A stretch of DNA of 64,000 nt from an uncultured Muribaculaceae bacterium (GTDB lineage Bacteria; Bacteroidota; Bacteroidia; Bacteroidales; Muribaculaceae), in assembly GCA_910586595.1 (NCBI GenBank), contig CAJUJB010000002.1, positions 1 to 64,000 on the forward strand, in the 5' to 3' direction. The notes below the pieces were generated by a model that did not search any database, was not told the origin of the DNA, and saw only the letters and a list, made by a program, of their open reading frames with translations. Below are positions 44,564-53,609 of this stretch, one piece after another. Both the position numbers and the translations under genes were made by a program. Position 1 is the first letter of the stretch; every line of letters starts with the position of its first letter.

Positions 44564-45922
44564 TTATTTCAAACTTTTGACTGCGTCTTTGAATTTACGG
44601 CCGCGGTCTTCGTAGCTCGAGAAGAGGTCGAAGCTTGCGCAGCAGGGAGAGAGAAGTACGGTGTCGCCCGGCTTGGCAAACGAACGGCAAGCCTCTACGG
44701 CGTCGGCAAGCGAGTGTGTGTCGGCGATGCGCTGCACGTGGGGGCCGAAGAACTCCATGATCTTGGCATTGTCCTTGCCCATGGCCACGATGGCAGTGAC
44801 CTTCTCTTTAACCAGAGGCAGAATCTCGTTGTAGTCATTGCCTTTGTCCTTGCCACCGAGGATGAGGACGGTGGGGGCGGTCATAGCCTCGAGGGCATAA
44901 TAACAGGAGTTGACATTTGTAGCCTTGGAGTCGTTGATCCAGCGTACGCCGTCGATGTCGGCCACAAATTCGAGACGGTGCTCTACTCCGCAGAAATCGG
45001 CGAGGGCTTCGCGGATGGCGTCTTTACCAATGTCGCAGAGACATGCCGAGAGGCCAGCGGCCATGGAGTTGAACACGTTGTGGAGGCCATTGAGGGCGAG
45101 GTCGGCACGGGGCATCTTCATCGAAGTGCCGGGGGTGTTGAATATAAGATCGTTCTCGGCGTCGATATATGCGGCCGAGCCTTCTTCCTGGTGCTCAGAG
45201 AAGGGCAGGAGACGGGCTTCGGTGCAGATATGGCGGAGCTGCTCGGTGATGACAGGGTCATCTTTCCAGAAGATGAACGCGTCGGTCGGCTCCATATTCT
45301 GAAGTATGCGGAACTTGGCGTTGATATAGTTCTGCATCACATATCCGTAGCGGTCGAGATGGTCGGGAGTGATGTTTAGGATAACGGCGATATTAGCCTT
45401 GAAGTCGTACATGTTGTCGAGCTGGAAACTGCTGAGCTCCACAACGTATACGTCGTGCGGATCGCGCGCTACCTGATAAGCGAGGCTCTTGCCCACATTT
45501 CCGGCCAGAGAAGCGTCGACTCCGCCGTGTGTGAGAATGTGGTGGATGAGCATGGTAGTTGTGGTCTTGCCGTTCGAACCGGTGATGCATACCATCTTTG
45601 AGTCGGTATATCGTCCGGCGAACTCAATCTCACTGATAACCGGGATATTCTTCTCGCGGGCGGCGACTATGACAGGAGCGTCGAGGGGGATTCCGGGGCT
45701 CTTGACAATCTCGTCGGCAGAGAGAATCTTATCCATTGAGTGGCCGCCTTCTTCAAAGGCGATGCCCTCGTCAACAAGGCGGCTGCGGTATTTCTCGGAA
45801 ATCTTACCGCTGTCGCTAAGGAACACGTCCATACCCTTGTCTTTAGCCAGGATGGCTGCGCCGAAGCCGCTTTCACCGGCACCCAGCACTACAAGGCGGC
45901 GTTGACTTTTCTGTGTGGTCAT
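44564..45922 (-). CDS. murD: UDP-N-acetylmuramoylalanine--D-glutamate ligase
   Basis: 452 residues. It adds D-Glu to UDP-MurNAc-L-Ala. The UDP-binding N-terminus has VLGAGESGFGAA, the ATP loop is GSNGKTT (115-121), and the C-terminal domain has WINDSKATN and ILGGKDKGND, all typical of MurD. It ends 6 nt before the start of ftsW. Confidence 0.97.
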   Translation of the reverse strand: MTTQKSQRRLVVLGAGESGFGAAILAKDKGMDVFLSDSGKISEKYRSRLVDEGIAFEEGGHSMDKILSADEIVKSPGIPLDAPVIVAAREKNIPVISEIEFAGRYTDSKMVCITGSNGKTTTTMLIHHILTHGGVDASLAGNVGKSLAYQVARDPHDVYVVELSSFQLDNMYDFKANIAVILNITPDHLDRYGYVMQNYINAKFRILQNMEPTDAFIFWKDDPVITEQLRHICTEARLLPFSEHQEEGSAAYIDAENDLIFNTPGTSMKMPRADLALNGLHNVFNSMAAGLSACLCDIGKDAIREALADFCGVEHRLEFVADIDGVRWINDSKATNVNSCYYALEAMTAPTVLILGGKDKGNDYNEILPLVKEKVTAIVAMGKDNAKIMEFFGPHVQRIADTHSLADAVEACRSFAKPGDTVLLSPCCASFDLFSSYEDRGRKFKDAVKSLK

Positions 45923-45971
45923 ATTGGTCAGAAATTATATTAGTGGTGGGGCACACGTGCCCCGATTGTTT

Positions 45972-47219
45972 TTATCTTATCTTGAGAGTGACAAATGTTA
46001 TGGCTGCCAGGATTATGCCGATGATCCAGAACCGGGTCACGATCTTCTGCTCGGCAATAGCCCTGAGTGGCCTCTGGATGAGAGCCTGAACGGTGCCAGC
46101 ATCTTTCTGGTAATGGTGGTGGAGCGGGGTCATCTTGAAGATTCGCTTGCCACCGGTGCGCTTGAAGTAGGCCACCTGGAGAATGACAGAGAGGTCTTCG
46201 ATGTAGAAGAGGGCGCAGAGGATGGGCAGCAGGAGCTCCTTGTGGATCAGGATGGCGAATACGGCTATGACGCCGCCGAGCATGAGGCTGCCGGTATCGC
46301 CCATGAATACCTGGGCCGGCGATGCGTTATACCACAGGAATCCGACGAGGGCGCCGACAAAGGCTGCCATGTAGACGACGAGTTCCTCGCTCGCGGGCAC
46401 GTACATTATATTAAGGTAGGATGAGTAGATGAGGTTGCCGCCGAGGTAGGCCATGACAGCGAGAGCCACGCCAGCTATGGCCGACAGACCGGCCGTCATA
46501 CCGTCGAGACCGTCGTTAAGATTGGCTCCGTTGCTGGTGGCGGATACGAGGAAGATGGTGATGAGGAAGAACACGATCCATCCGCCAGTCTCGGCATGGT
46601 CGCCCATCCATCCGGTAAGCCAGCTGTAATTGAAGTTGTTGTTCTTCACAAATGGGATGGTTGTTTGCGGCGACTTAATGGTTTCTTTCTCATAGATGAC
46701 CTCTTCGACGCGATGGGTCTCCTCACTGATAATCTCCGTATTCTCGACGATGGTCATGGTGGGATTGAGATACATGGTCACAGCCACTATAACGGCGATG
46801 CCGACCTGGCCGATGATCTTGTACTTACCCTTCATGCCGTCTTTATTGTGCTTGCGCAGCTTGAGATAGTCGTCGAGGAAGCCAATCAGGCCGAGCCATA
46901 CCGTGGCGAGCAACATGAGGATCATGTATACGTTGCCGAGATTGCCTACGAGGAGGCAAGGTATTACAATTGATGCGATGATTATGACACCACCCATGGT
47001 GGGGGTGCCTGTCTTTTTAAGTTGACCTTCGAGGTCGAGATCACGTATTATCTCACCGATCTGCATTTTCTGGAGACGGTTGATTATGCCTCGTCCGACA
47101 AAAATGGCCAGCAAGAGCGCCAGCACGAAGGCAGCTCCGGAGCGGAAGGTGATGTAGTTCATCAACCGTACGCCGGGGAAGCCTGATTCCTGCAGGAGAG
47201 CAAAGAGATAGTAGAGCAT
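45972..47219 (-). CDS. mraY: phospho-N-acetylmuramoyl-pentapeptide transferase MraY
   Basis: 415 residues, longer than the about 360 of proteobacterial MraY because of an inserted segment (about 175-225, charged, between two TM helices), a feature of Bacteroidota MraY. Catalytic motifs: FLDDYLKLR, LNDGLDGMTAG and PLHHHYQK. It forms lipid I from UDP-MurNAc-pentapeptide and undecaprenyl phosphate at the inner membrane. Confidence 0.97.
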   Translation of the reverse strand: MLYYLFALLQESGFPGVRLMNYITFRSGAAFVLALLLAIFVGRGIINRLQKMQIGEIIRDLDLEGQLKKTGTPTMGGVIIIASIVIPCLLVGNLGNVYMILMLLATVWLGLIGFLDDYLKLRKHNKDGMKGKYKIIGQVGIAVIVAVTMYLNPTMTIVENTEIISEETHRVEEVIYEKETIKSPQTTIPFVKNNNFNYSWLTGWMGDHAETGGWIVFFLITIFLVSATSNGANLNDGLDGMTAGLSAIAGVALAVMAYLGGNLIYSSYLNIMYVPASEELVVYMAAFVGALVGFLWYNASPAQVFMGDTGSLMLGGVIAVFAILIHKELLLPILCALFYIEDLSVILQVAYFKRTGGKRIFKMTPLHHHYQKDAGTVQALIQRPLRAIAEQKIVTRFWIIGIILAAITFVTLKIR

Positions 47220-47243
47220 TGTATGTCGATTCTTATATCGGGG

Positions 47244-48737
47244 TTAATTGTTGATACGGGATTGGAGGGCACGGGTGATTTCCTCACGGTCGTCGAAATG
47301 ATACTCGACGTCACCGATTACCTGACTTGTCTCATGTCCTTTTCCGGCCAGGAGGATAATATCGCCGGGGGCAGCGATGGCGGCAGCACGGTCGATAGCC
47401 TCACGACGGTCGACGATAGTCTCGGTACGTGTACGGGCTTCGGCATCGAGGCCTTCGAGCATGTCGGCGAGAATGGCTTCCGGCTCTTCAAAGCGGGGAT
47501 TATCGGAGGTGAGGATCAACACATCGGAGCGCTCGGCAGCCGCGCGGGCCATGAGGGGGCGCTTGCCGTGGTCGCGGTTGCCACCTGCGCCGCATACAGT
47601 GATGACACGGGCATCTCCGGCAACCTCGCGTATAGTGTCGAGCACATTGATGAGGGCATCGGGAGTGTGCGCATAGTCAACGATGGCGGTCACACCGTCA
47701 GCAGAACGGAAGGGCTGGAATCGGCCAGCCACGGGCACGAGGCGGCTCATGAGCACCAGCAGCTCGTCGCGCTTCACTCCCAGCAGAGTTGCGGCGCCAT
47801 AGACCGCGGCCAAGTTGGAGGCATTGAAACGGCCTACGAACATCGTCTCTACCTGAGCACCGTCGAAGTCGAGCAACATGCCGTCGATGCGGTCTTCCAC
47901 CACCTTCACTTTAAAGTCGGCGATGCCGCGGGTGGAATAAGTGGCGCGGCGGAGTGCCGGAGTATTCTGGAGCATGACGTCGCCATTGCGGTCGTCGGCA
48001 TTTGTGAGGGCGAAGGCCTCGGGGGGCAGCATGTCGAAGAACGACTTCTTTGCCTTGAGGTACGCGTCGAAAGTCTTATGGTAGTCGAGATGGTCGCGGG
48101 TGAGGTTGGTGAATATGCCACCTGCGAAAGTCAGACCTGCGATGCGGTGCTGGTCGGCGGCATGGCTGCTCACCTCCATCGAAGCGAATGTGCATCCGGC
48201 ATCGACCATGCGGCGCAGAAGGCGGTTGAGCTCCACAGCGTCGGGGGTAGTGTGCTCGGCAGGCACAGACTCGGTGTCGACGATATTGGCCACGGTAGAG
48301 AGGAGGCCAGCCTTAAGACCGCGCATGCGTGCCATCTCATAGAGCAGGGTCGCGATGGTGGTCTTACCGTTGGTGCCGGTAACGCCCACAAGCGTCAAAG
48401 CCTCGGAAGGATCGCCGAAGAAACGCGACGCAAGACGACCGAGCGCCTCACGACCGTCGGTCACACGGATGCCCACGACTCCGGCGGGAAGGTCGGCAGG
48501 CAACTCCTCGGCCACAATGACAGAGGCACCGGCGGCGATTGCCTGCGGGATATATTTATGTCCGTCGACAGCCACACCGCGCACAGCCACAAACATAGAG
48601 CCGGGAGCTACCGTACGGGAGTCGGCAGTTACAGCCGTCACCACGGTTTCGGCAGGATTGATATTGCCGCGGCACTCCTCGACTGCAATTGCATCGAGAA
48701 GGGCATCGAGGGTTATTTCAGGTTGGTTATTGTCCAT
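47244..48737 (-). CDS. murE: UDP-MurNAc-tripeptide ligase MurE (meso-diaminopimelate type)
   Basis: 497 residues. ATP loop GTNGKTT is at 121-127. The motif Asp412-Asn-Pro-Arg415 (DNPR) is that of enzymes adding meso-diaminopimelate rather than lysine, so the cell wall is of the A1-gamma type. Start 12 nt after the stop of the PBP gene. Confidence 0.97.
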   Translation of the reverse strand: MDNNQPEITLDALLDAIAVEECRGNINPAETVVTAVTADSRTVAPGSMFVAVRGVAVDGHKYIPQAIAAGASVIVAEELPADLPAGVVGIRVTDGREALGRLASRFFGDPSEALTLVGVTGTNGKTTIATLLYEMARMRGLKAGLLSTVANIVDTESVPAEHTTPDAVELNRLLRRMVDAGCTFASMEVSSHAADQHRIAGLTFAGGIFTNLTRDHLDYHKTFDAYLKAKKSFFDMLPPEAFALTNADDRNGDVMLQNTPALRRATYSTRGIADFKVKVVEDRIDGMLLDFDGAQVETMFVGRFNASNLAAVYGAATLLGVKRDELLVLMSRLVPVAGRFQPFRSADGVTAIVDYAHTPDALINVLDTIREVAGDARVITVCGAGGNRDHGKRPLMARAAAERSDVLILTSDNPRFEEPEAILADMLEGLDAEARTRTETIVDRREAIDRAAAIAAPGDIILLAGKGHETSQVIGDVEYHFDDREEITRALQSRINN

Positions 48738-48749
48738 TATAGATGAAAA

Positions 48750-50957
48750 TCAGTTATGTCGTAATGAAAGTTTTACTTTTGTGCCCGGAGAGGCCTTCTC
48801 CCCGGCATCGGGCACCTGAGCGCACACATATCCCACGCCATCGAAGTCGACAGCGTAGCCGGCGGCCTCAAGAGTGGCCAGGGCCTCACGCAGACTCACA
48901 CCCTTGACGTCGGGCACATGGCCGCGGGGAGTATCCTGGCTGGGGCGGCGTATGGCGCGTGTCTTCTTTACCTGCAGATCGTCATGCAGGGTTGCATTGC
49001 GCTCAGTATTGAAAGACGAGTATACCGTGGGCACACTTTCGCTGCCGGAGGCCGAGGCTGATTCAAATACGGGGTCATCGCTGAGCATGCCGCGTGCGTA
49101 TAGCTTCAGAGCGACATTCTTGAGCACCGTACCCGAGCTTACAGCCGGGCCGCGATAGGGCACCTTGGGGTCGCTTATAAGAACGATGCAGGTATACTTA
49201 GGGTTCTCATAAGGGAAGAAGCCGCAGAAGGTGACGCGGTAATGACCTTCGAGGTAACCGCCCTTGAAGGGTGGCAGATCAAGTTTATTGCCATGCTTGT
49301 CATAGCGTGGGCGCTTGTCTTCGAGGGCAATCTTGCAGGTGCCCGTCTTACCGGCAATCTCCACAACGTCGTTTTTGAGAATTTTTGCTGTACCACCCTG
49401 TTCCCAGACGACACCACGCATCATCTTGCGCAGGATGGCGGCATTCTCCGACGACATCATACGCTCACGGACATATGACACGGGAATGACCGAGTCGTGA
49501 CCGTCGGGCGTACGGAGGCCTTTGACCAGACGCGGGCGCACGAAGCGGCCATCATTGGCCACTGCATTGTAGAAGGCGCATGTGTAGAGCGGCGGAATCA
49601 TGGTGCAATAGCCGAATACCATGCGAGAGAGGTCGAGCTTTCCGCCGGCATTGTTCTTCACCTTGGGGAAGTAAGGGGGAATCTCGCGGGCGATGCCCGT
49701 ATTGAACCGGTCGAAGAATCCCAGTTCCGCGAGGTCGGCACGGAAGTCATTCAGGCGCCCCTCGTAGTGCGGCATGGTCATCTTCACCATACCGATATTC
49801 GAAGAGTACTCGATGAAGCGGCTGATGGGGAGCGAGCCCGGCGAGTGCGTGTCGGAGATAGGCCGCTTGCCAAGATATGCGAAGCTATGGCCGATGGGGA
49901 ACTCGCGGGTCACCGGTTTTCCGAATCCTTTTTCCAAGGCGACCGCCATGGTCATGACCTTCATCACCGATCCTGGCTCGTAAGCCTGGACGGCACGGTT
50001 GAGAGCCTCTATGTAGCGGGGAGTTCCCGAGGTCGAATCACGCTCGAGGTTCGAGATTGCCTTGATGTCGCCGGTGGCTACTTCCATCAGGATTGCTGTG
50101 CCCCAGTCGGCATGGGCGTTGATAAGCATCTCGCCTAACTCGGCCTCAAGAATATCCTGCATGGTGATGTCGATTGTGGTGGTGACATCGTAGCCGTCAA
50201 TGGCCGGCACCTCCTCGGCATACCTTGTGCCTCGGGTCGACACGACCTTGCGTTTCACTCCGGGCACACCATAAAGAAGGGTATCAAGGGCTCGCTCGAG
50301 GCCAGAGCGGCCATGCACCTCAGGGTTGTCGGCGGTCATGCCCGTACGGCCGATACTGAGTCGGGCCATACGGCCGAAGGGATACGAGCGCTTCATCACG
50401 CGGTCGGCTTTCAGACCGGTGTAGTTACTGCTTGAGAATTTGCGGAAGAAGGGCCAGGTCTTTATACGCCGGAGCATATCGTCGGGCACGCCTTTGGCTA
50501 TGACAAAATTTCGGGTACGCTTCGACTTGGCCGGCTCGAGAGCCTTCTCGATGCGGGCCTTCCACTTGGCAGACGAATATTTAGGGAAATACTTGGCGAG
50601 GGAGTCGGCAAGCATCGGCAGAGTATCGACAAACTCGGCGATCTTGAATCGCGAGGCCCGCAGGTCGAGCATGATGTCGACATAATATAGATTCGTGGCA
50701 AGTATGGAGCCATCGGACGCAAGTATCTCGCCACGGTTGGGATATGTGACCACAGAGTCAGCCAGAGTTGACGCGGCCATACGGTTCCAGTCGGAGGCAT
50801 GGATGACAGTCGTACGGACAAGCATGCATGCTATGGCCACAGCAAGAACAGCCGTGATGAGGAATATGATGCCGAAGCGCCCGACCACGAAGGCATGGTT
50901 GGGGCTTACCTGAGCGCCGTCGCCGCGGCGGGAATCGGGTCTTGGAGAAGAGGTCAT
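48750..50957 (-). CDS. ftsI: division transpeptidase FtsI (class B PBP) with PASTA domain
   Basis: 735 residues: a TM helix (about 30-50), PBP dimerisation domain, transpeptidase with Ser330 in GSVMK, the SSN box in IEYSSNIGM and the KTGT box in IAGKTGTCK, then a linker and one PASTA domain at the C-terminus (about 675-733, PDVKGVSLREALATLEAAGY). It crosslinks septal peptidoglycan with FtsW. The single C-terminal PASTA is usual for this phylum. Confidence 0.96.
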   Translation of the reverse strand: MTSSPRPDSRRGDGAQVSPNHAFVVGRFGIIFLITAVLAVAIACMLVRTTVIHASDWNRMAASTLADSVVTYPNRGEILASDGSILATNLYYVDIMLDLRASRFKIAEFVDTLPMLADSLAKYFPKYSSAKWKARIEKALEPAKSKRTRNFVIAKGVPDDMLRRIKTWPFFRKFSSSNYTGLKADRVMKRSYPFGRMARLSIGRTGMTADNPEVHGRSGLERALDTLLYGVPGVKRKVVSTRGTRYAEEVPAIDGYDVTTTIDITMQDILEAELGEMLINAHADWGTAILMEVATGDIKAISNLERDSTSGTPRYIEALNRAVQAYEPGSVMKVMTMAVALEKGFGKPVTREFPIGHSFAYLGKRPISDTHSPGSLPISRFIEYSSNIGMVKMTMPHYEGRLNDFRADLAELGFFDRFNTGIAREIPPYFPKVKNNAGGKLDLSRMVFGYCTMIPPLYTCAFYNAVANDGRFVRPRLVKGLRTPDGHDSVIPVSYVRERMMSSENAAILRKMMRGVVWEQGGTAKILKNDVVEIAGKTGTCKIALEDKRPRYDKHGNKLDLPPFKGGYLEGHYRVTFCGFFPYENPKYTCIVLISDPKVPYRGPAVSSGTVLKNVALKLYARGMLSDDPVFESASASGSESVPTVYSSFNTERNATLHDDLQVKKTRAIRRPSQDTPRGHVPDVKGVSLREALATLEAAGYAVDFDGVGYVCAQVPDAGEKASPGTKVKLSLRHN

Positions 50958-50964
50958 AGCTCGC

Positions 50965-51294
50965 TTACTTTACAATTTCAGGACGACGGTCGGGAATAGT
51001 GAGACCCAGACGGAGGGAGTCGACAAGATGAAGCATGGCCGACTCACGCGTGAGGGTCATGTACAATGAGCGTTCCTTCTGTTTCTCGGTGCTCATCACA
51101 TTGATCTGGTGATTGAGGCGGTCGACAGTATTCTGGCTGGTGGCGCACTCGAAGCGTAGAGCGATGACCGCAATACACGACATCACCACAAAGGCTGTGG
51201 CGAAGAAGTGAGTCATAAAGAACTTGCTTGAGACCAGGTCGCCCTGTATGAGTGCTCTGGTTCCGCTGCTTATTTTGCTAAAGATATTTTTCAT
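50965..51294 (-). CDS. ftsL: FtsL-like cell division protein
   Basis: 109 residues: short cytosolic part, TM helix (about 28-48), then a periplasmic coiled-coil-like stretch (about 52-90). Size, topology and location between rsmH and ftsI fit FtsL/FtsL-like proteins; the sequence itself is too short for a firm family match. It starts 25 nt after the stop of rsmH. Confidence 0.82.
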   Translation of the reverse strand: MKNIFSKISSGTRALIQGDLVSSKFFMTHFFATAFVVMSCIAVIALRFECATSQNTVDRLNHQINVMSTEKQKERSLYMTLTRESAMLHLVDSLRLGLTIPDRRPEIVK

Positions 51295-51318
51295 TCAGGA
51301 TTGGAGAAACAAATGGTG

Positions 51319-52230
51319 TTACAGTTTCTCGGCCACGCGGAGTTTGGCACTTCGGCTACGCGGGTTGGCCTCAATCTCGGCGTCGTCGGGAACGATTGGT
51401 TTTGATGAAAGTTGCTTCAATGGAGACGACGATCTGCCGAAGAGGTCTTTCTCCACCTCGCCGTCGATGCGGCCCGACCGCATGAAGTTTTTCACCATGC
51501 GGTCTTCGAGGGAGTGATAGGTTATTACCGCGAGACGACCGCCAGGCTTCAGCACCGACACACATTGGCGCAGGAAGGCCTCGAGGGCTTCCATCTCGCC
51601 ATTCACAACGATACGCAAGGCCTGGAAGACCTGCGCGAGCTCTTTCTTCTCACGGGCCGGATTGACGAATCGCGATGCGATTTCGGCAAGCTGGGCCGTG
51701 GTGGTCACGCCCCCTTTGTCGCGGGCGGCCACGAGGGCTGCGGCAAGCTTGCGTGCCTGCTTCAGTTCGCCATAGATCTTGAACATCGAGGTAAGCTCGT
51801 CGACATCAGCTGTAGCCACAATGTCGGCGGCAGTGCGTGTGGCGCGCGGATTCATGCGCATATCCAGAGGGCCGTCGGCACGGAAAGAGAATCCCCTCGA
51901 CGCGTCGTCGAAGTGATGGAATGACACACCGAGGTCGGCAAGTATGCCATCCACCTTTCCGGTGATGCCGAAATAGTCGGTATAATTCTCAAGAAACCGG
52001 AAGTTGCCATGCACGGGCGTGAAGCACGGATGCGAAAAAGCCCGGGCTATAGCCTCGCTGTCCTGGTCGATGGAATAGAGATGTCCGTCGCCCGAGAGAA
52101 GAGCCGCGATGGCCGATGAATGGCCTCCGCCGCCCAAAGTGGCGTCGATATAGATTCCGCCGGGGCGCACATCAAGAGCCTCGAGCGACTGGGGGAGCAA
52201 AGCGGGTATGTGATAAACTTCCTGAGTCAT
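51319..52230 (-). CDS. rsmH: 16S rRNA (cytosine1402-N4)-methyltransferase RsmH
   Basis: 303 residues. SAM-binding YIDATLGGGGHS (about 27-38), ILADLGVSFHHFD and VITYHSLEDRMVK are diagnostic. It methylates 16S rRNA in the ribosomal P-site. It is the first gene of the dcw run here: no mraZ precedes it, and the next gene upstream is divergent. Confidence 0.96.
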   Translation of the reverse strand: MTQEVYHIPALLPQSLEALDVRPGGIYIDATLGGGGHSSAIAALLSGDGHLYSIDQDSEAIARAFSHPCFTPVHGNFRFLENYTDYFGITGKVDGILADLGVSFHHFDDASRGFSFRADGPLDMRMNPRATRTAADIVATADVDELTSMFKIYGELKQARKLAAALVAARDKGGVTTTAQLAEIASRFVNPAREKKELAQVFQALRIVVNGEMEALEAFLRQCVSVLKPGGRLAVITYHSLEDRMVKNFMRSGRIDGEVEKDLFGRSSSPLKQLSSKPIVPDDAEIEANPRSRSAKLRVAEKL

Positions 52231-52283
52231 AATACATTGGCGGCCGCGTTGATTTCAGCATCCACCACGCGGCTTTGAGGGTG

Positions 52284-52291
52284 TAAAATTA
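52284..52291 (-). promoter_or_regulatory. possible -7 element for the dcw operon
   Basis: TAATTTTA on the minus strand, one mismatch to TAnnTTTG, 53 nt before rsmH. No -33 TTTG at 19-23 nt. Weak candidate. Confidence 0.3.
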
Positions 52292-52479
52292 CTCATTTCC
52301 GGGCGAAATTTACATATCAAAACTTAAAAACTTTTCTTCACTCTGAAAAAAGTTATCAACATGCCGCCCAGAGGCCATGGCCGTCTTCCGGATATGTTTA
52401 CAATTGCAAACAAAAAGGCCCGGGCCACGCTTGACGGAATTAAAATTGGGGTAACTTCTGCAGATTGAACATTTTTTCA

Positions 52480-52487
52480 TAACTTTG
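52480..52487 (+). promoter_or_regulatory. -7 element of the flippase-like gene
   Basis: TAACTTTG, a perfect TAnnTTTG, 26 nt before the ATG at 52514. The remaining 52292-52479 of this 283-nt divergent region holds no gene; in particular there is no mraZ. Confidence 0.6.
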
Positions 52488-52513
52488 CATGTCGAACGAC
52501 ACAACCGCGAAGC

Positions 52514-53545
52514 ATGAACGAACCCTCAAAAAAATCGACCTGGCTCAGCAAGCTTGTAAAGTATGCGATCCCGCTGATAATCAGCGTAGGGCTTTGCTAT
52601 TTACTTTTCACCGGCATTGACTTCAACCAGATGCTGACCATCATCCGCGACCAATGCGATTTCAGATGGATCGGCCTCTCGATGGCAATCGCCGTGCTGT
52701 CGCATATACTCAGGGCTTACCGATGGGGCATACAGCTCGACGCGCTCGGCATCCATGCTCCGGCACATGCCCTGATTTACAGTATATTCGGAACCTACGC
52801 CGTCAACCTCGTATTCCCCCGCCTGGGTGAAGTATGGCGCACAGGCTATATCGCCCAGCGTCAGGACGCCCAATTCACCACGGTATTCGGCTCAATGGTC
52901 GCCGACCGTCTGGCCGACACAGTGACGGTGCTTCTGCTCACCGCCGCCACCTTCCTGATGGCGTCAAAAGTACTGCTTAAGTTCCTGAGCGAGAACGGCG
53001 AGAGTTATGCGGCCATAGCGGCCCTGCTGAGTTCTCCCTGGCTCTGGGGCGCCATGCTTATCTGCGTGGCCGCCATATGGTGGTTCATGGCCCGCAAGAG
53101 CTCCAACAAGTGGGTTACGCGCATTCAAAGTGCCGTAAAGGAACTTTGGGAGGGCTTTGCGGTTATACTTCATATGCCGCACACTGGCAGATGGCTTCTG
53201 CTCACAGTGGGCGTATGGGGCTGTTATTTCCTGCAGATGTATGTGGCATTCTTCGCCTTCCCCTTCACCGCCGAGCTGATCCACACAGGGGGTGCCCTGA
53301 CGGCTCTTGTGACCTTCGTTCTGGCCAGCATATCGATGGGCGTTCCATCCAACGGCGGCATCGGCCCCTGGCAATGGGCGGTGATCTTCGCCCTCGGCAT
53401 CTACGGTGTAGGCCGCGCGCCGGCGAGCGCCTTCGCCAACCTCGTATTAGGCTGTAACACATTGCTGCTCATCGTGCTGGGCATAATCACCTTCATAGGC
53501 ATAGCTGCCGACCGCAAACGCAAACCTTCACTAAAACAGAAATAA
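52514..53545 (+). CDS. flippase-like / lysylphosphatidylglycerol synthase TM-domain protein
   Basis: 343 residues, seven to eight TM helices, PF03706-type integral membrane domain. Features include an SHILRAYRW segment after the second helix and FPRLGEVWRTGYIAQRQ, the family's conserved loop, and the late SNGGIGPWQWA. No soluble aminoacyl-transferase domain, so it is not an MprF enzyme; such short forms are thought to move or sense lipids. It is divergent from the dcw operon. The gap to the next gene (64 nt) has a small TGCAGG/CCTGCA stem. Confidence 0.85.
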   Translation: MNEPSKKSTWLSKLVKYAIPLIISVGLCYLLFTGIDFNQMLTIIRDQCDFRWIGLSMAIAVLSHILRAYRWGIQLDALGIHAPAHALIYSIFGTYAVNLVFPRLGEVWRTGYIAQRQDAQFTTVFGSMVADRLADTVTVLLLTAATFLMASKVLLKFLSENGESYAAIAALLSSPWLWGAMLICVAAIWWFMARKSSNKWVTRIQSAVKELWEGFAVILHMPHTGRWLLLTVGVWGCYFLQMYVAFFAFPFTAELIHTGGALTALVTFVLASISMGVPSNGGIGPWQWAVIFALGIYGVGRAPASAFANLVLGCNTLLLIVLGIITFIGIAADRKRKPSLKQK

Positions 53546-53609
53546 ATAACGTGCAGGGAGGCTCCGGCCAAAGACCTGCAATAAAACACATAAAACCAGA
53601 AACTGCTAA

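Noticed and set aside
43874..45379. 501-codon plus-strand frame opposite ftsW and murD
   Set aside because: It spans two well-supported genes on the other strand; such long antisense frames arise from the GC-rich codon usage here.
47223..48746. 507-codon open frame on the plus strand opposite murE
   Set aside because: It is the antisense shadow of murE; composition is low-complexity Gly/His/Glu, with no family features, and murE is unmistakable.
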